Shown one piece after another: positions 36,448 to 45,231 of a stretch of 64,000 nt of DNA. Made by a program: the position numbers and the translations under genes. Position 1 is the first letter of the stretch. Each line of letters starts with the position of its first letter. The DNA is from Clostridium tetanomorphum (GTDB lineage: Bacteria; Bacillota; Clostridia; Clostridiales; Clostridiaceae): contig NZ_JAGGKA010000010.1 in assembly GCF_017873215.1 (NCBI RefSeq), positions 1 to 64,000 of the forward strand, given 5' to 3'. The notes under the pieces were generated by a model. That model worked only from the letters and a program-made list of their open reading frames with translations, made no database searches and had not been told where the DNA came from.

Positions 36448-36945
36448 ATGAGAAAAGCTGTTATAGAAGATTTAAAAGATATTATGGCAATTATAAAGGA
36501 AACTATAGTTGAGATGCATTCTTATAACAATTATCAATGGGACGAAAATTATCCTAGAGAAAAGGATTTTATAGATGATATTAAAAAGGAACATTTATTT
36601 GTTAAAGAAAAAGAAGGAAAATTAGTTGGTTTTGTGTGTATTAATAAAGTACAACCAGTTGAATACAATGAATTAAATTGGTCATTGAATGAGGAAGCTA
36701 TAGTTATCCATCGAATGGCGGTTAATCCATCCTGTAGAAGAGAAGGAATTGGCACAAAATTAATAAAATTTGCGGATAAATTAGCTTTAGAGAACAATAT
36801 AAAATATTTAAAAACAGATACATATTCATTAAATAAAAAAATGGATGCTTTATTTAGAAAGTGTGGATATAATTTTGTTGGAGAAATGAGTTTTATAGGA
36901 AAAGGAAAGCCATTTTATTGTTATGAAAAAGTATTAAATGGATAA
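36448..36945 (+). CDS. GNAT family N-acetyltransferase
   Basis: A 165-residue acetyltransferase. The acetyl-CoA motif is RMAVNPSCRREGIGTKLIKFA (near 90-110). The start has AIVIHRMAV and the end has FRKCGYNFVGEM with FYCYEKVL. AGAGGTGAGG precedes the ATG. It is a single gene, intact, unlike the GNAT gene at 3821. The substrate cannot be inferred. Confidence 0.85.
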   Translation: MRKAVIEDLKDIMAIIKETIVEMHSYNNYQWDENYPREKDFIDDIKKEHLFVKEKEGKLVGFVCINKVQPVEYNELNWSLNEEAIVIHRMAVNPSCRREGIGTKLIKFADKLALENNIKYLKTDTYSLNKKMDALFRKCGYNFVGEMSFIGKGKPFYCYEKVLNG

Positions 36946-36998
36946 TATCAATCTAAATAAAGTTTATAAGACAAATAAAGAAAAGCAGGGGGTTGTTT

Positions 36999-37253
36999 AT
37001 GGAAAAACTATCTGATATGCCCAATATAGGCAAAACCTTAGAAAAGAAATTAATAGAAGCAGAAATCAATAGTCCAGAAATGTTAAAAAGCTTAGGAAGT
37101 AAAGAAGCTTTTATAAGAATAAAGATTATTGATAATACTGTATGTTACAATACATTATGTGCATTAGAAGGTGCAGTACAAGGTACTCGATGGCATAACT
37201 TGACTGAGATGTGTAAACAGGACTTAAAAAACTTTTTTCAATCCTTTAAATAG
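36999..37253 (+). CDS. Stand-alone TfoX C-terminal domain protein
   Basis: An 84-residue protein. ATG 36999 follows AGGGGG, and a TTG two codons earlier is unlikely. The sequence opens LSDMPNIGKTLEKKLIEAEI, a helix-hairpin-helix-like motif, continues GSKEAFIRIK and ends ALEGAVQGTRWHNL, which matches the TfoX/Sxy C-terminal domain. The N-terminal domain of full TfoX is absent, as in many Firmicute versions. In Proteobacteria TfoX activates competence genes; a role here is not established. It follows the GNAT gene by about 50 bases and may be cotranscribed. Confidence 0.8.
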   Translation: MEKLSDMPNIGKTLEKKLIEAEINSPEMLKSLGSKEAFIRIKIIDNTVCYNTLCALEGAVQGTRWHNLTEMCKQDLKNFFQSFK

Positions 37254-37396
37254 AGAAAAGAAGATACTTAAAATGAGTTTTCATTATAGTGCAAAAACTT
37301 GGTATGTGGATTAATTTTAATTATGGAGAATTCACTTTATTTTCGCATAATAAAGCATAGGTTCTAATATAATTATGTGAAAGGAAGTGAATAAAT

Positions 37397-38110
37397 ATGA
37401 GAAATACTTACAAAAGTATTATAATTGTAGCAGTAGTTTTTACTTTAGGAATTCTAGCATGGCACAATTTTTCGGATTCAGGAGTGAAATCTAATGCTAA
37501 AAACACAGATGATAAAAGCAATGTTACTTTAAATAATAGTAATAAATTGAGTGAAGAGAAGACTATAGAAAAGTCTTCACGTAATATAGTAATATACAAC
37601 ACTCATGCTGATGAAGAATATGTGTCTGGTAAAAAAGTAACAGATGCAGCTGCTTTAATTAATGACAGACTTAATAAAGAAGGGTTAAATAGTAAGTTTA
37701 TAAAATGTAATCCGCCTAAGAAGTATGCAAAGGCGTACGAAGCTTCTCGTGAGATAATAACTAATAATGTAAAGGATTATGTTAATGCAGTTTTACTCGA
37801 CATACATCGAGATATAAGTGAAAATCCTAAGTCAGATACAAAGAAAATACTTATAACACTTGCTAAAAAAAGTCCACATTATGAAAGTAATAAAAAATTT
37901 GCTGAAAATCTATTAAAAGAGATAAATAAATCAAAGTCAGTTAAAGGAGAAATAACATTATTTGAACAAGGTATATTATATTTTAATCAAGACCTATCTA
38001 GTAATTCAGTTCTTATAGAACTAGGTAATAATAAATCTAGTAACAGCGATGTTGAAGAATGTATAAATGCGCTTGTTTCAGCATTAAAGAATGTAGAAAA
38101 TATTTCTTAA
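37397..38110 (+). CDS. SpoIIP-like N-acetylmuramoyl-L-alanine amidase
   Basis: A 237-residue protein with an N-terminal anchor helix (about 7-24), a polar linker and an amidase_3-like SpoIIP domain. The first catalytic region is IVIYNTHADEEY, the second is VLLDIHRD, and the last is SVLIELGNNKSSNSDVEEC. SpoIIP removes stem peptides from peptidoglycan during engulfment in sporulating cells. It is shorter than full SpoIIP (about 350-400 residues), so it is a compact paralogue. AAAGGAAGTG precedes the ATG. It may act in sporulation or germination. Confidence 0.82.
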   Translation: MRNTYKSIIIVAVVFTLGILAWHNFSDSGVKSNAKNTDDKSNVTLNNSNKLSEEKTIEKSSRNIVIYNTHADEEYVSGKKVTDAAALINDRLNKEGLNSKFIKCNPPKKYAKAYEASREIITNNVKDYVNAVLLDIHRDISENPKSDTKKILITLAKKSPHYESNKKFAENLLKEINKSKSVKGEITLFEQGILYFNQDLSSNSVLIELGNNKSSNSDVEECINALVSALKNVENIS

Positions 38111-38386
38111 AATATTAAATGATGTGCTGATTGCAGAAGAGCTAGAAAGCAATAAAACAACAATAGAAGATACGATAGATAGTATTAAAAAAGTTATAAG
38201 AGGTTTCTCTTATAGCTTTTTTTACTTGTCTGATGGTGGTAAACATTTTATAAGTGAATCTAGTATAACCAGAAATATAAATATTGAATAAATTTTATAT
38301 TTAAATTATCGATAAAATAAAAAAGACAAAAAATATTTATATTAAGAAGTTACTTATAACCGTTTAATAAAATAAGGAGGAATAGC
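38111..38386 (+). terminator. Gap with a terminator hairpin and an unsupported 55-codon frame
   Basis: AAGTTATAAGAG-GTTT-CTCTTATAGCTT, followed by a T-run (38191-38225), is a good terminator for the SpoIIP-like gene. A frame open from GTG 38124 to TAA 38291 runs through that hairpin and has no ribosome binding site. It may be a decayed gene fragment (SIKKVIRGFSYSFFYL) but I do not call it a gene. Confidence 0.6.
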
Positions 38387-39277
38387 ATGAAGAAAGTAAA
38401 TTTTATTAGTATATTAAACTGTATAATGATTATTATGTTAGTTGTAATATGGGGAAGTGTTTTTCTTATTCATGGAATAACAGGAGCCGTTGCATGGGCA
38501 TTAGCTAAAATGGTGATTGCACCACTTGGCGTTATTTTATTAGTTATTAATTTGATATTTTTTATTAAATGTTTAATTAAAAATGAAAAATACATTCCAT
38601 CTTTAATTGCTGTTATTTTATCAATTTTAACTGCACTTCCTATATTAATGCTTACCAATGTTTTAAAGGTGGAGTATCCTGCTAATATTGATAAAGTTCA
38701 ACCTTCAATTACAGTAAAATGGCCATTAAAGGAAAAATCTATAGTTGGATGGGGTGGAAATACCATTGAGGTAAATGCTCCACACTCTATATGGGCATCT
38801 GAAAGATGGGCCTATGATTTAGTTATGGAACCTGAGAATATAGGTAGTAATAAGCTTAAAGATTATGGGATTTATGATAAAGAGGTTATTTCACCTGTTA
38901 ATGGAACAGTTATTGCTGCCTATGATGATGAAGAGGATATAACGCCAAATACAGAAGAATTTTTATCAATGGAAGGTAATCATGTGTATATAAAAATAGA
39001 TGAAACAGGTACTTATTTATTGTTAAATCATTTGAAAAAAGGTAGTGTAGATTTGAAGGTAGGAGATAAGATAAGTGAAGGTGAATTTATTGGAAAAGTC
39101 GGAAATTCAGGTTCAACTTCTGAACCACACCTACATATACATCATCAACGTCAAGATCCAACTAAAACTATTTATCCGATTTTTGCAGAAGGATTACCAC
39201 TTTATTTTAAGAATATAAAAGGCAAAGATGGAAAAGTCATGCCTAAAAGAGGAGAAATCGTAATTCCTGAAAACTGA
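38387..39277 (+). CDS. M23 family metallopeptidase, membrane-anchored
   Basis: A 296-residue protein with two or three N-terminal helices (about 9-30, 40-63, 70-92) and an extracellular M23 domain (about 120-280). The lysostaphin-type zinc motif HxH is in PHLHIHHQR, the first ligand region is ERWAYDLVM, and the Gly-rich SEGEFIGKVGNSGSTSEPHLH stretch is present. Such enzymes cut peptide cross-links in peptidoglycan. The first His of the usual HxxxD pair reads W-A-YD here, so activity needs care. AAGGAGG precedes the ATG. Confidence 0.82.
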   Translation: MKKVNFISILNCIMIIMLVVIWGSVFLIHGITGAVAWALAKMVIAPLGVILLVINLIFFIKCLIKNEKYIPSLIAVILSILTALPILMLTNVLKVEYPANIDKVQPSITVKWPLKEKSIVGWGGNTIEVNAPHSIWASERWAYDLVMEPENIGSNKLKDYGIYDKEVISPVNGTVIAAYDDEEDITPNTEEFLSMEGNHVYIKIDETGTYLLLNHLKKGSVDLKVGDKISEGEFIGKVGNSGSTSEPHLHIHHQRQDPTKTIYPIFAEGLPLYFKNIKGKDGKVMPKRGEIVIPEN

Positions 39278-39280
39278 GGT

Positions 39281-39320
39281 GGGGGAAAATTTAATTTTCC
39301 CTCGTACTTTTTGCTATAAT
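39281..39320 (+). terminator. Terminator after the M23 gene
   Basis: GGGGGAAAATT/AATTTTCCCTC hairpin with a very short loop, followed by CGTACTTTTTG. Confidence 0.65.
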
Positions 39321-39344
39321 GGTATTATGTTTGTTATTTTTAAT

Positions 39345-39842
39345 TTATATAGGATTGCTAAAATCCCATGGCAAATAATTTAACAGTGGATGTAAACAAC
39401 CATTATAAAACAGATTTTTTATTTCATGCTCTGACATCCATTTTGCGTTGATAACTTCTTCTTTTTGTAATACCAAATCATATGGTGTGGCATTTGAATG
39501 AAACAGCCACACATCGTAAAAATCCTGGTTTTTTTCTCGACGTTCACTATGGAGTAATTGACCTGCGCTTGCTTCAAGGTCAATGCCTAATTCCTCTTTA
39601 ACTTCACGCAATGCTCCTTGTAAACTTGTTTCTCCTAATAAAACAGAACCGCCGGTACATTCCCAACATTTTGGATATGGTTTATCTGGATGTCTTTGTG
39701 ACATGAGATAGTTCCCATCCTGGTTTTTTATCCATATACTTACTACAAGATGATAAAGTCCTGAGGGTATAGGATTTCCTCTTTGATGCTGCAAAGTTGT
39801 TTTTTCTCTATTTTCATTATATAAATCCCACAATTCTACCAT
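39345..39842 (-). CDS. NUDIX hydrolase in a TPP-riboswitch operon
   Basis: A 165-residue protein. The NUDIX box GGSVLLGETSLQGALREVKEELGI (about 78-100) keeps the Gly, Glu, REVKEELG metal-binding residues. The N-terminal LYHLVVSIWI strand and QRHPDKPYPKCWECTGG resemble the IDI-like/YfcD group. It is the third gene of the riboswitch-thiD-HAD-NUDIX unit; its start is nine bases after the HAD stop. NUDIX enzymes cut diphosphates; HMP-PP or thiamine-PP hydrolysis is an inference from context and from E. coli NudJ, not shown by the sequence. Confidence 0.85.
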   Translation of the reverse strand: MVELWDLYNENREKTTLQHQRGNPIPSGLYHLVVSIWIKNQDGNYLMSQRHPDKPYPKCWECTGGSVLLGETSLQGALREVKEELGIDLEASAGQLLHSERREKNQDFYDVWLFHSNATPYDLVLQKEEVINAKWMSEHEIKNLFYNGCLHPLLNYLPWDFSNPI

Positions 39843-39851
39843 AGTTTCACC

Positions 39852-40508
39852 TCACCTTTTTTCTGGAATAGGAGCATTACAAAAGTCATATAAATAACCA
39901 TCAGCAATATTTATAATATCTGTTTTATACATTTCGCAATACTTATCATATATTCCGTAAACTTTCATACCTGCCTTTTTGGAGCTTTCTATGGCAGGAG
40001 CTACATCTTCAAAAACAATACAGTCTTTTGGAGATACGCCTAACCTTTCAGCTGCTAACAAAAAAACATCTGGACGTTCCTTTCCATAGTTAACTTCATC
40101 TGTAGAACATATTGTATCAAACAACTGAAGAATGTTGTTATTTTGCAGGGCAGGAGTATAAAGAACCCTTGGCAATCCTGTGGCAATTGCTAGTTTTACA
40201 CCTAAAGATTTTAATTTTAGTAAATATTCTCTTGCATATGGTTTTAATTGAACGTTGCAACTGTATTCATGTATAGCCATGTTGTTCCATTCGATAATTA
40301 TATCTTCCACTTTTTCATCCAACCCAAACAGGCCAATTGTATATTCAGCCGCTTTTTGAAAGCTACGTGCACAAATTTCATTTATGTATCCATTTGGAAC
40401 TGACAATCCTCTTTTATTAAGAAAATCTATATCTATCTTTTCCCATACATCCATTGAATTAAGCAATGTTCCATCTAAATCAAAAATTGCTGCTTTGAAG
40501 TTATCCAA
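39852..40508 (-). CDS. HAD-superfamily phosphatase in a TPP-riboswitch operon
   Basis: A 218-residue HAD-IA phosphatase. Motif I is IFDLDGTLLNS (D9/D11), motif II is AIATG, the Lys is near YGKERPD, and motif III is CIVFEDVAPAI. The cap has the helical beta-phosphoglucomutase-like form. It lies 36 bases after thiD and nine bases before the NUDIX gene in the same direction, all behind one TPP riboswitch. A thiamine-monophosphate or HMP-phosphate phosphatase role fits (inference). AAAGGAG precedes the ATG. Confidence 0.87.
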   Translation of the reverse strand: MDNFKAAIFDLDGTLLNSMDVWEKIDIDFLNKRGLSVPNGYINEICARSFQKAAEYTIGLFGLDEKVEDIIIEWNNMAIHEYSCNVQLKPYAREYLLKLKSLGVKLAIATGLPRVLYTPALQNNNILQLFDTICSTDEVNYGKERPDVFLLAAERLGVSPKDCIVFEDVAPAIESSKKAGMKVYGIYDKYCEMYKTDIINIADGYLYDFCNAPIPEKR

Positions 40509-40544
40509 AACTAAATTCTCCTTTCAATAAAGATTTTATTAATG

Positions 40545-41360
40545 TTATTTTTCATTAGTTCCTTTGAACAAGCCATTCTCATATAAGTTATAAAAATGAT
40601 GAGTAGGACCGTTTCCTTTACCAATAGGAAGAGAATGTTCAATAGCCGTTGTTATATACTTCTTTGCTTGTTCTATTGCTTGTGGTATAGAAAAGCCAAG
40701 TGCTAGGTTTGAAGCAATAGCAGAAGAAAAGGTACAGCCTGTACCATGTGTATTTTTAGTGTTTATACGATGAGTTTGAAAGTTATAAAACTGTTTTCCA
40801 TCATAAAGAATATCTAAGGCATTTTCTATAGCATGACCACCTTTCACGATAACATTTTTACAGCCCATTTCATAAATTATTTTTGCTGCTGTTTTCATGT
40901 CATCAGTACAATTAATTTTCATGTTTGCTATTTTTTCAACTTCAGGAATATTAGGAGTAAGAACATCAGCACAAGGAATAACAATTTTTATTAAGGTATC
41001 TACTGAATTAGGGTTCATTAGAGGACATCCATTTTTTGCATACATTACTGGATCAATTACAATATTTTGAGGTTTATATTGATGTAGTTTATTTACAACA
41101 GCTTCCATGCAAGGTGGGGTGGATAGCATACCCACTTTTACTGCATCAACATCAATATCTTCAAAAATTGCATCTATTTGTTTTTCAATAATATCTGGTG
41201 TAACATCCTGTATGTCTATTACACGACTTGTATTTTCTGCTACTACAGAAACAATAACACTCATTCCAAAAACACCATGAGCGGAAAATGTTTTTAAATC
41301 TGCTTGTATTCCAGCGCCTCCGCTACAATCTGAGCCTGCGATACTTAAAACTTTTTTCAT
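40545..41360 (-). CDS. thiD: Hydroxymethylpyrimidine/phosphomethylpyrimidine kinase ThiD
   Basis: A 271-residue ribokinase-family enzyme. The start reads KKVLSIAGSDCSGGAGIQADLKTFSAHGVFGMSVI, the ThiD signature, and the C-terminal part has NTHGTGCTFSSAIASNLALG, the anion hole and catalytic Asp/Cys segment. It phosphorylates HMP to HMP-P and then HMP-PP for coupling to the thiazole. AAAGGAGTTG precedes the ATG. It is preceded by a TPP riboswitch with terminator and followed by the HAD and NUDIX genes. Confidence 0.95.
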   Translation of the reverse strand: MKKVLSIAGSDCSGGAGIQADLKTFSAHGVFGMSVIVSVVAENTSRVIDIQDVTPDIIEKQIDAIFEDIDVDAVKVGMLSTPPCMEAVVNKLHQYKPQNIVIDPVMYAKNGCPLMNPNSVDTLIKIVIPCADVLTPNIPEVEKIANMKINCTDDMKTAAKIIYEMGCKNVIVKGGHAIENALDILYDGKQFYNFQTHRINTKNTHGTGCTFSSAIASNLALGFSIPQAIEQAKKYITTAIEHSLPIGKGNGPTHHFYNLYENGLFKGTNEK

Positions 41361-41385
41361 TTTACAACAACTCCTTTCAAAATAA

Positions 41386-41413
41386 AAAAGAGTGCTTTTT
41401 TAAGAAGCACTCA
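41386..41413 (-). terminator. Riboswitch expression-platform terminator of the thiD operon
   Basis: GAGTGCTT (41390-41397) and AAGCACTC (41405-41412) form a stem. On the minus strand it is followed by a T-run (41384-41389 are all A on the + strand). Confidence 0.88.
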
Positions 41414-41439
41414 AAAATCACATACACCTAGCGTAGGTG

Positions 41440-41524
41440 ATTTGGCTCCCTACGTTAGTATTAGCTAACAGGTTCTAAGGGTCAGATGTTAATCTTTCTC
41501 AACTAAATAAGTTCCCCTGCAAAT
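41440..41524 (-). ncRNA. TPP riboswitch (thi box) of the thiD operon
   Basis: On the minus strand the conserved elements follow in order: P1 ATTTG, then GGGG, the TTGAGAAAG turn (a CUGAGA variant), GACCCTTAGAACCTG, a P4/P5 hairpin, ACGTAGGGAG and CCAAAT closing P1. A terminator lies about 30 bases downstream. TPP should repress thiD, the HAD phosphatase and the NUDIX hydrolase together. Confidence 0.93.
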
Positions 41525-41547
41525 AAAATGGTTTTCAATTTTTAAAC

Positions 41548-41577
41548 ATTATGGAACAGTTTGACATAAATGTTCAA
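41548..41577 (-). promoter_or_regulatory. Probable promoter of the thiD operon
   Basis: On the minus strand, TTGAAC, an 18-bp spacer and CATAAT, about 24 bp upstream of the TPP aptamer. Confidence 0.4.
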
Positions 41578-41726
41578 ATTTATTATATCACAAAAATATG
41601 GACTATTATACAATAAAATATAACAAAGTTTGGTTTTATTTCATTGATATGTAAATGACATAGTAGTAAAATAATAGAGAAAGGATTCAAGATTAGGCTT
41701 AATGACAATATTTCGGGAGGATAATA

Positions 41727-42107
41727 ATGAAAACAGAATTGCTTGAAAAACATATATATGACCTTGAAAAAGAAGCATTAAAAACTGAAACACGGCAATC
41801 AGCAAAACGAATAAGTGAACTGCTTTCAGATGATTTTACGGAATTTTCTAGCTCTGGACAAGTATATTACTATAATAAAGGTGATGTGTTTGATGAAAAT
41901 AATGATTCTGTTGAAATAAATTGGGAAATTAAAGAATTTGCAATAAAATTACTATCTCATGATGTTATATTATCAATGTATAAAGTAATTAAACATAGTG
42001 AATTAAATGAATCTAAAAAATATTCACTTCGTAGTTCTATATGGAAATGCTTTAATGGCACATAGAAAATGATTTTTCATCAAGGTACGTTAACATCTAA
42101 GTTTTAA
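41727..42107 (+). pseudogene. DUF4440/SnoaL-like protein cut by TAG near its C-terminus
   Basis: The frame opens at ATG 41727 behind GGGAGG and is stopped by TAG at 42063-42065 after 112 codons (SSIWKCFNGT). The same frame continues KMIFHQGTLTSKF to TAA at 42107. In the DUF4440 family this position reads WKxxFHQGT, so the TAG most likely replaces TGG (Trp). Restoring it gives 126 residues, the usual length. The rest is a normal NTF2-like fold start (LEKEALKTETRQSAKRISELLSDDFTEFSSSG). The short product may be partly functional. Confidence 0.75.
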
Positions 42108-42168
42108 ATGTAGGGTATAAACTTTGGATATAAAGATCAAGTGAATCTAGAATGAATGAGGGGATTAA

Positions 42169-42750
42169 ATGATTAAGAATGTTATTTTTGATTTAGGTAA
42201 TGTATTAATAAATTTCAATCCAATGGAGTATTTACACAAAAAGGTAAGTGATAAAGAGAAGATTCAAGAAATTTTTGAAGAAATATTTTTAAGTGAAGAA
42301 TGGGCCATGCTTGATAAAGGTGTAATTACAGAAGAAGAAGCTATAGAAAGAATATGTAGTAGAAGTAATGGAAATGACGAACTAATAAGAGTAGTTATGG
42401 ACAATTGGTATGAGATGCTTACACCTATTGAGGATATAGTAGAGACATTAAAAAGACTAAAAGATAAAGGATATAAAGTTTATTATCTATCAAATTTTCA
42501 TATGCTAGCTTTTGAAAATGTTACTAATAGACATGAGTTTTTTAAATACTTTGATGGAGGAGTTGTATCATTTAAAGAAAAATTATTAAAGCCTGAAAAA
42601 GATATTTATAATAAATTAATAGAAAGATACAAAATTAATCCCAAAGAATCAGTTTTTATTGATGATACGGAGATAAATATTGAAGGAGCAAAAAAACTTG
42701 GATTTAACACAATACATTTTAAAGATAATATTGATCTAAAAGACCTTTAA
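42169..42750 (+). CDS. HAD-superfamily hydrolase (HAD-IA)
   Basis: A 193-residue protein. Motif I is VIFDLGNVLINFNP (D8/D10 with DLG), motif II is YYLSNFH, the Lys is in KPEKDIYNKLIERY, and motif III is VFIDDTEINIEGAKKLGF. The cap is helical. The DLGNVL start is typical of the YihX/epoxide-hydrolase-like HAD group of sugar-phosphate phosphatases. GAGGGGAT precedes the ATG. It is a single gene with no obvious link to the thiamine units on either side. Confidence 0.85.
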   Translation: MIKNVIFDLGNVLINFNPMEYLHKKVSDKEKIQEIFEEIFLSEEWAMLDKGVITEEEAIERICSRSNGNDELIRVVMDNWYEMLTPIEDIVETLKRLKDKGYKVYYLSNFHMLAFENVTNRHEFFKYFDGGVVSFKEKLLKPEKDIYNKLIERYKINPKESVFIDDTEINIEGAKKLGFNTIHFKDNIDLKDL

Positions 42751-42915
42751 ATTCATGAAAATATAAACTATAGGGAAAGCGCAACTATTTTTTAGAAGAT
42801 AGGGTACTTTTAGCTTTAAAATATGCAAATAGACCAGAGTAAATATATTTTAAATTAAAAGAACATTAATAGTATTTTACTCAAAAAGATTATACATTTT
42901 TTGCTTAAGAGATAA

Positions 42916-42974
42916 AAGAGGCTGCCTGAAAATAAGAAATATATTACAATATATTTTCGGACAGCTCTTTGTTT
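42916..42974 (+). terminator. Terminator in the convergent gap before thiH
   Basis: An AGAG-CTGCC-GAAAATA arm (42917-42933) pairs with the TATTTTCGGACAGCTCT arm (42952-42968), then TTTG. It is roughly symmetric and could serve the HAD gene (+) and thiH (-). The remainder of the 260-base gap shows nothing. Confidence 0.6.
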
Positions 42975-43009
42975 AGCAATTTTAGAAAAAATATTACTTG
43001 AATTTAACT

Positions 43010-44170
43010 TTAGACATATACATAGTCATTCATTACTGGCTGTAATCCATGGTCTTTTATTGACTGATATACTTCTTCTACAGAGCGGCTATCTGCAATT
43101 TCAAATTGGTCATCCCCTGTATCATCTATTTCTTCCACATGACTTCCAATGCCAGTGCTGACACCAGCTGAAATCTTAGTAGCTGCTAAACCAATTACAT
43201 TATCACGGAATCTGGCACATTCTCTTGTCGAAATAGTAATACTTGCAAAAGGCATAAAGAGACGATATGCTGTAATAACCTGTAAAAGCTGTGGTTCATG
43301 TACATCTTTAGGATTGATTTTATCATTATTTATAATGGGTCTAAGCCTTGGACATGAAAATGCAATTTCTGCATGAGGATATTTTCTTTGCAGAAGATAT
43401 GCATGTATTCCTGTAGCAAAAGCATCTTTACGAAAATCATCTAGGCCAAGCAAAGCTGCAAAGCCAACGCCACGCATTCCACCCTTTAATGCTCTTTCTT
43501 GAGCATTAAGTCTATATGGAAATATACGCTTATGTCCTTCCAGATGAAGAGTCTCATATTTATCTGAATTATAAGTTTCCTGAAATACAGTAACAAAATC
43601 TGCACCACATTGATGAAGATATTCATATTCATCAGAATTCATAGGATATACTTCTAAAGCTACTAGCTTAAAATATTTACGTGCAATTTTACATGTTTCA
43701 CCAATATATTTTACATCTGACATCTTACGGCTTTCACCAGTAAGGATCAGAACTTCTTCTAAACCAGTTTTAGATATAGCCTGCATTTCCTTTTCTATTT
43801 CTTCTGAATTTAATTTTGCACGACGTATTTTATTATGGCAATTAAATCCGCAGTAAATACAATAATTTTCACAGTAATTGGCTATATATAAAGGGGTAAA
43901 CATATAAACAGAATTACCAAAATGTTTTCTTGTCTCCTTTTGTGCTAACTGAGCCATTTCTTCTAAAAATGGGGCAGCTGCAGGAGATAATAAAGCTGCA
44001 AAGTCTTCTACTGTACGAGAATCATGACTTAAAGCTTTTTGTACATCTGTTGCTGTATATTGATTGTAATCATAGGCCTCCATACGGCTGATAACTTGAT
44101 CCATTACGTCTGACTTAAGTACTTCCATTCCTAGCATATATTCCATATGATTTATACGCTGCTTATTCAT
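43010..44170 (-). CDS. thiH: 2-iminoacetate synthase ThiH (radical SAM tyrosine lyase)
   Basis: A 386-residue radical SAM enzyme. The cluster motif CENYCIYCGF holds CxxxCxxC (near residues 83-90). LEVYPMNSDEYEYLHQCGADFVTVFQETYN and the SCPRLRP region are typical of ThiH, and STRECARFRD is present. It cleaves tyrosine with SAM to give dehydroglycine for thiazole formation under anaerobic conditions. It lies 11 bases after thiG and is last in the thiSGH unit. A thiF adenylyltransferase is not in this window. Confidence 0.95.
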   Translation of the reverse strand: MNKQRINHMEYMLGMEVLKSDVMDQVISRMEAYDYNQYTATDVQKALSHDSRTVEDFAALLSPAAAPFLEEMAQLAQKETRKHFGNSVYMFTPLYIANYCENYCIYCGFNCHNKIRRAKLNSEEIEKEMQAISKTGLEEVLILTGESRKMSDVKYIGETCKIARKYFKLVALEVYPMNSDEYEYLHQCGADFVTVFQETYNSDKYETLHLEGHKRIFPYRLNAQERALKGGMRGVGFAALLGLDDFRKDAFATGIHAYLLQRKYPHAEIAFSCPRLRPIINNDKINPKDVHEPQLLQVITAYRLFMPFASITISTRECARFRDNVIGLAATKISAGVSTGIGSHVEEIDDTGDDQFEIADSRSVEEVYQSIKDHGLQPVMNDYVYV

Positions 44171-44181
44171 GACTAAACCTC

Positions 44182-44952
44182 CTATTGTTTTAAAAATCCA
44201 GTTAATGGTGAAGAGGCAGATGCACCCTTGTCCAATACACGACCTAAACCAGAAAGATAGGCTGCACGTCCTGATTCAATAGCTTGTTTAAAGGCTCCTG
44301 CCATAGTTGGAATATCACCAGCAGTTGCGATTGCAGTATTAGCCATAACAGCTGCAACCCCCATTTCCATAGCTTCGCAGGCTTGAGATGGACGACCTAT
44401 TCCTGCATCAACTATAATTGGAAGGTCAATTTCATCTACTAATATTTTTATAAAATCTTTTGCACATAGTCCCTTATTAGAACCAATTGGAGATGCCAAT
44501 GGCATAATACAGGCAGCTCCTGCGTTAGCTAAATCACGAGCCACATTTAAATCCGCATGCATATATGGCATTACTATAAACCCTTCCTTGGCAAGAATTT
44601 CTGTAGCTTTAATGGTTTCATAATTATCGGGAAATAGATATTTTGAATCACGAATAATTTCAACTTTTACAAAGTTTCCACAACTCATTTCTCTTGCCAG
44701 TCTTGCAATTCGAACTGCTTCTTCTGCACTTCTAGCTCCGGATGTATTAGGTAGTAAAGTTACCCCATCTGGAATATAGTCTAAAATATTTTCCTGACTA
44801 TTGGTATTAGCACGTCTTAATGCTAATGTAATCATCTCTGCACCAGCATACTCTACTGCTGCTTTAATTAAATTTAAATTGTATTTTCCTGATCCTAGGA
44901 TAAATCTGGAGGAAAATTCATGGCCTCCAATTGAGAATGTATCTTTTTTCAT
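44182..44952 (-). CDS. thiG: Thiazole synthase ThiG
   Basis: A 256-residue TIM-barrel protein: the N-terminal [19 protein letters not shown], the Schiff-base lysine in [22 protein letters not shown] and the phosphate-binding [29 protein letters not shown]. It builds the thiazole phosphate from DXP, dehydroglycine and ThiS thiocarboxylate. The ATG is preceded by AAGGAG. It is flanked by thiS and thiH in one direction. Confidence 0.96.
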   Translation of the reverse strand: MKKDTFSIGGHEFSSRFILGSGKYNLNLIKAAVEYAGAEMITLALRRANTNSQENILDYIPDGVTLLPNTSGARSAEEAVRIARLAREMSCGNFVKVEIIRDSKYLFPDNYETIKATEILAKEGFIVMPYMHADLNVARDLANAGAACIMPLASPIGSNKGLCAKDFIKILVDEIDLPIIVDAGIGRPSQACEAMEMGVAAVMANTAIATAGDIPTMAGAFKQAIESGRAAYLSGLGRVLDKGASASSPLTGFLKQ

Positions 44953-45005
44953 TATATCTTCTCCTTTAAACGTATTCTATAATTAAGATAATGGTATGCT
45001 TGATT

Positions 45006-45203
45006 CTAGCCACCTCCCACAAAACTAACTACTTCTAAGGAATCACCATCTTTAATATTTATCTGGTTATACTGAGATTTTGATATTATCTCACCATTTA
45101 ATTCAACCACAATTCTTATTAACGAATATCCTTCATTAATAAGAAGATTATATAAAGATATTCCATTTGCATTATGTATTTGTTTACCGTTTACTTTTAT
45201 CAT
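45006..45203 (-). CDS. thiS: Sulfur carrier protein ThiS
   Basis: A 65-residue beta-grasp protein (MIKVNGKQIH start) ending LEVVSFVGGG; the C-terminal Gly-Gly is the site of thiocarboxylation. AGAGGTG precedes the ATG. It is the first gene of thiSGH, 53 bases before thiG. It is preceded by a strong terminator hairpin and a consensus promoter, with no TPP aptamer between. Confidence 0.93.
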   Translation of the reverse strand: MIKVNGKQIHNANGISLYNLLINEGYSLIRIVVELNGEIISKSQYNQINIKDGDSLEVVSFVGGG

Positions 45204-45231
45204 TTATTCACCTCTTTTTTGTTTGTTAAGC

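Noticed and set aside
38124-38291. 55-codon gene after the SpoIIP-like gene
   Set aside because: It lacks a ribosome binding site and runs through a clear terminator hairpin.
3836-42065. TAG read as an amino acid (pyrrolysine-type recoding or suppression)
   Set aside because: Other genes here end cleanly at TAG and no pyl genes or suppressor tRNA are visible. Two nonsense changes are simpler.
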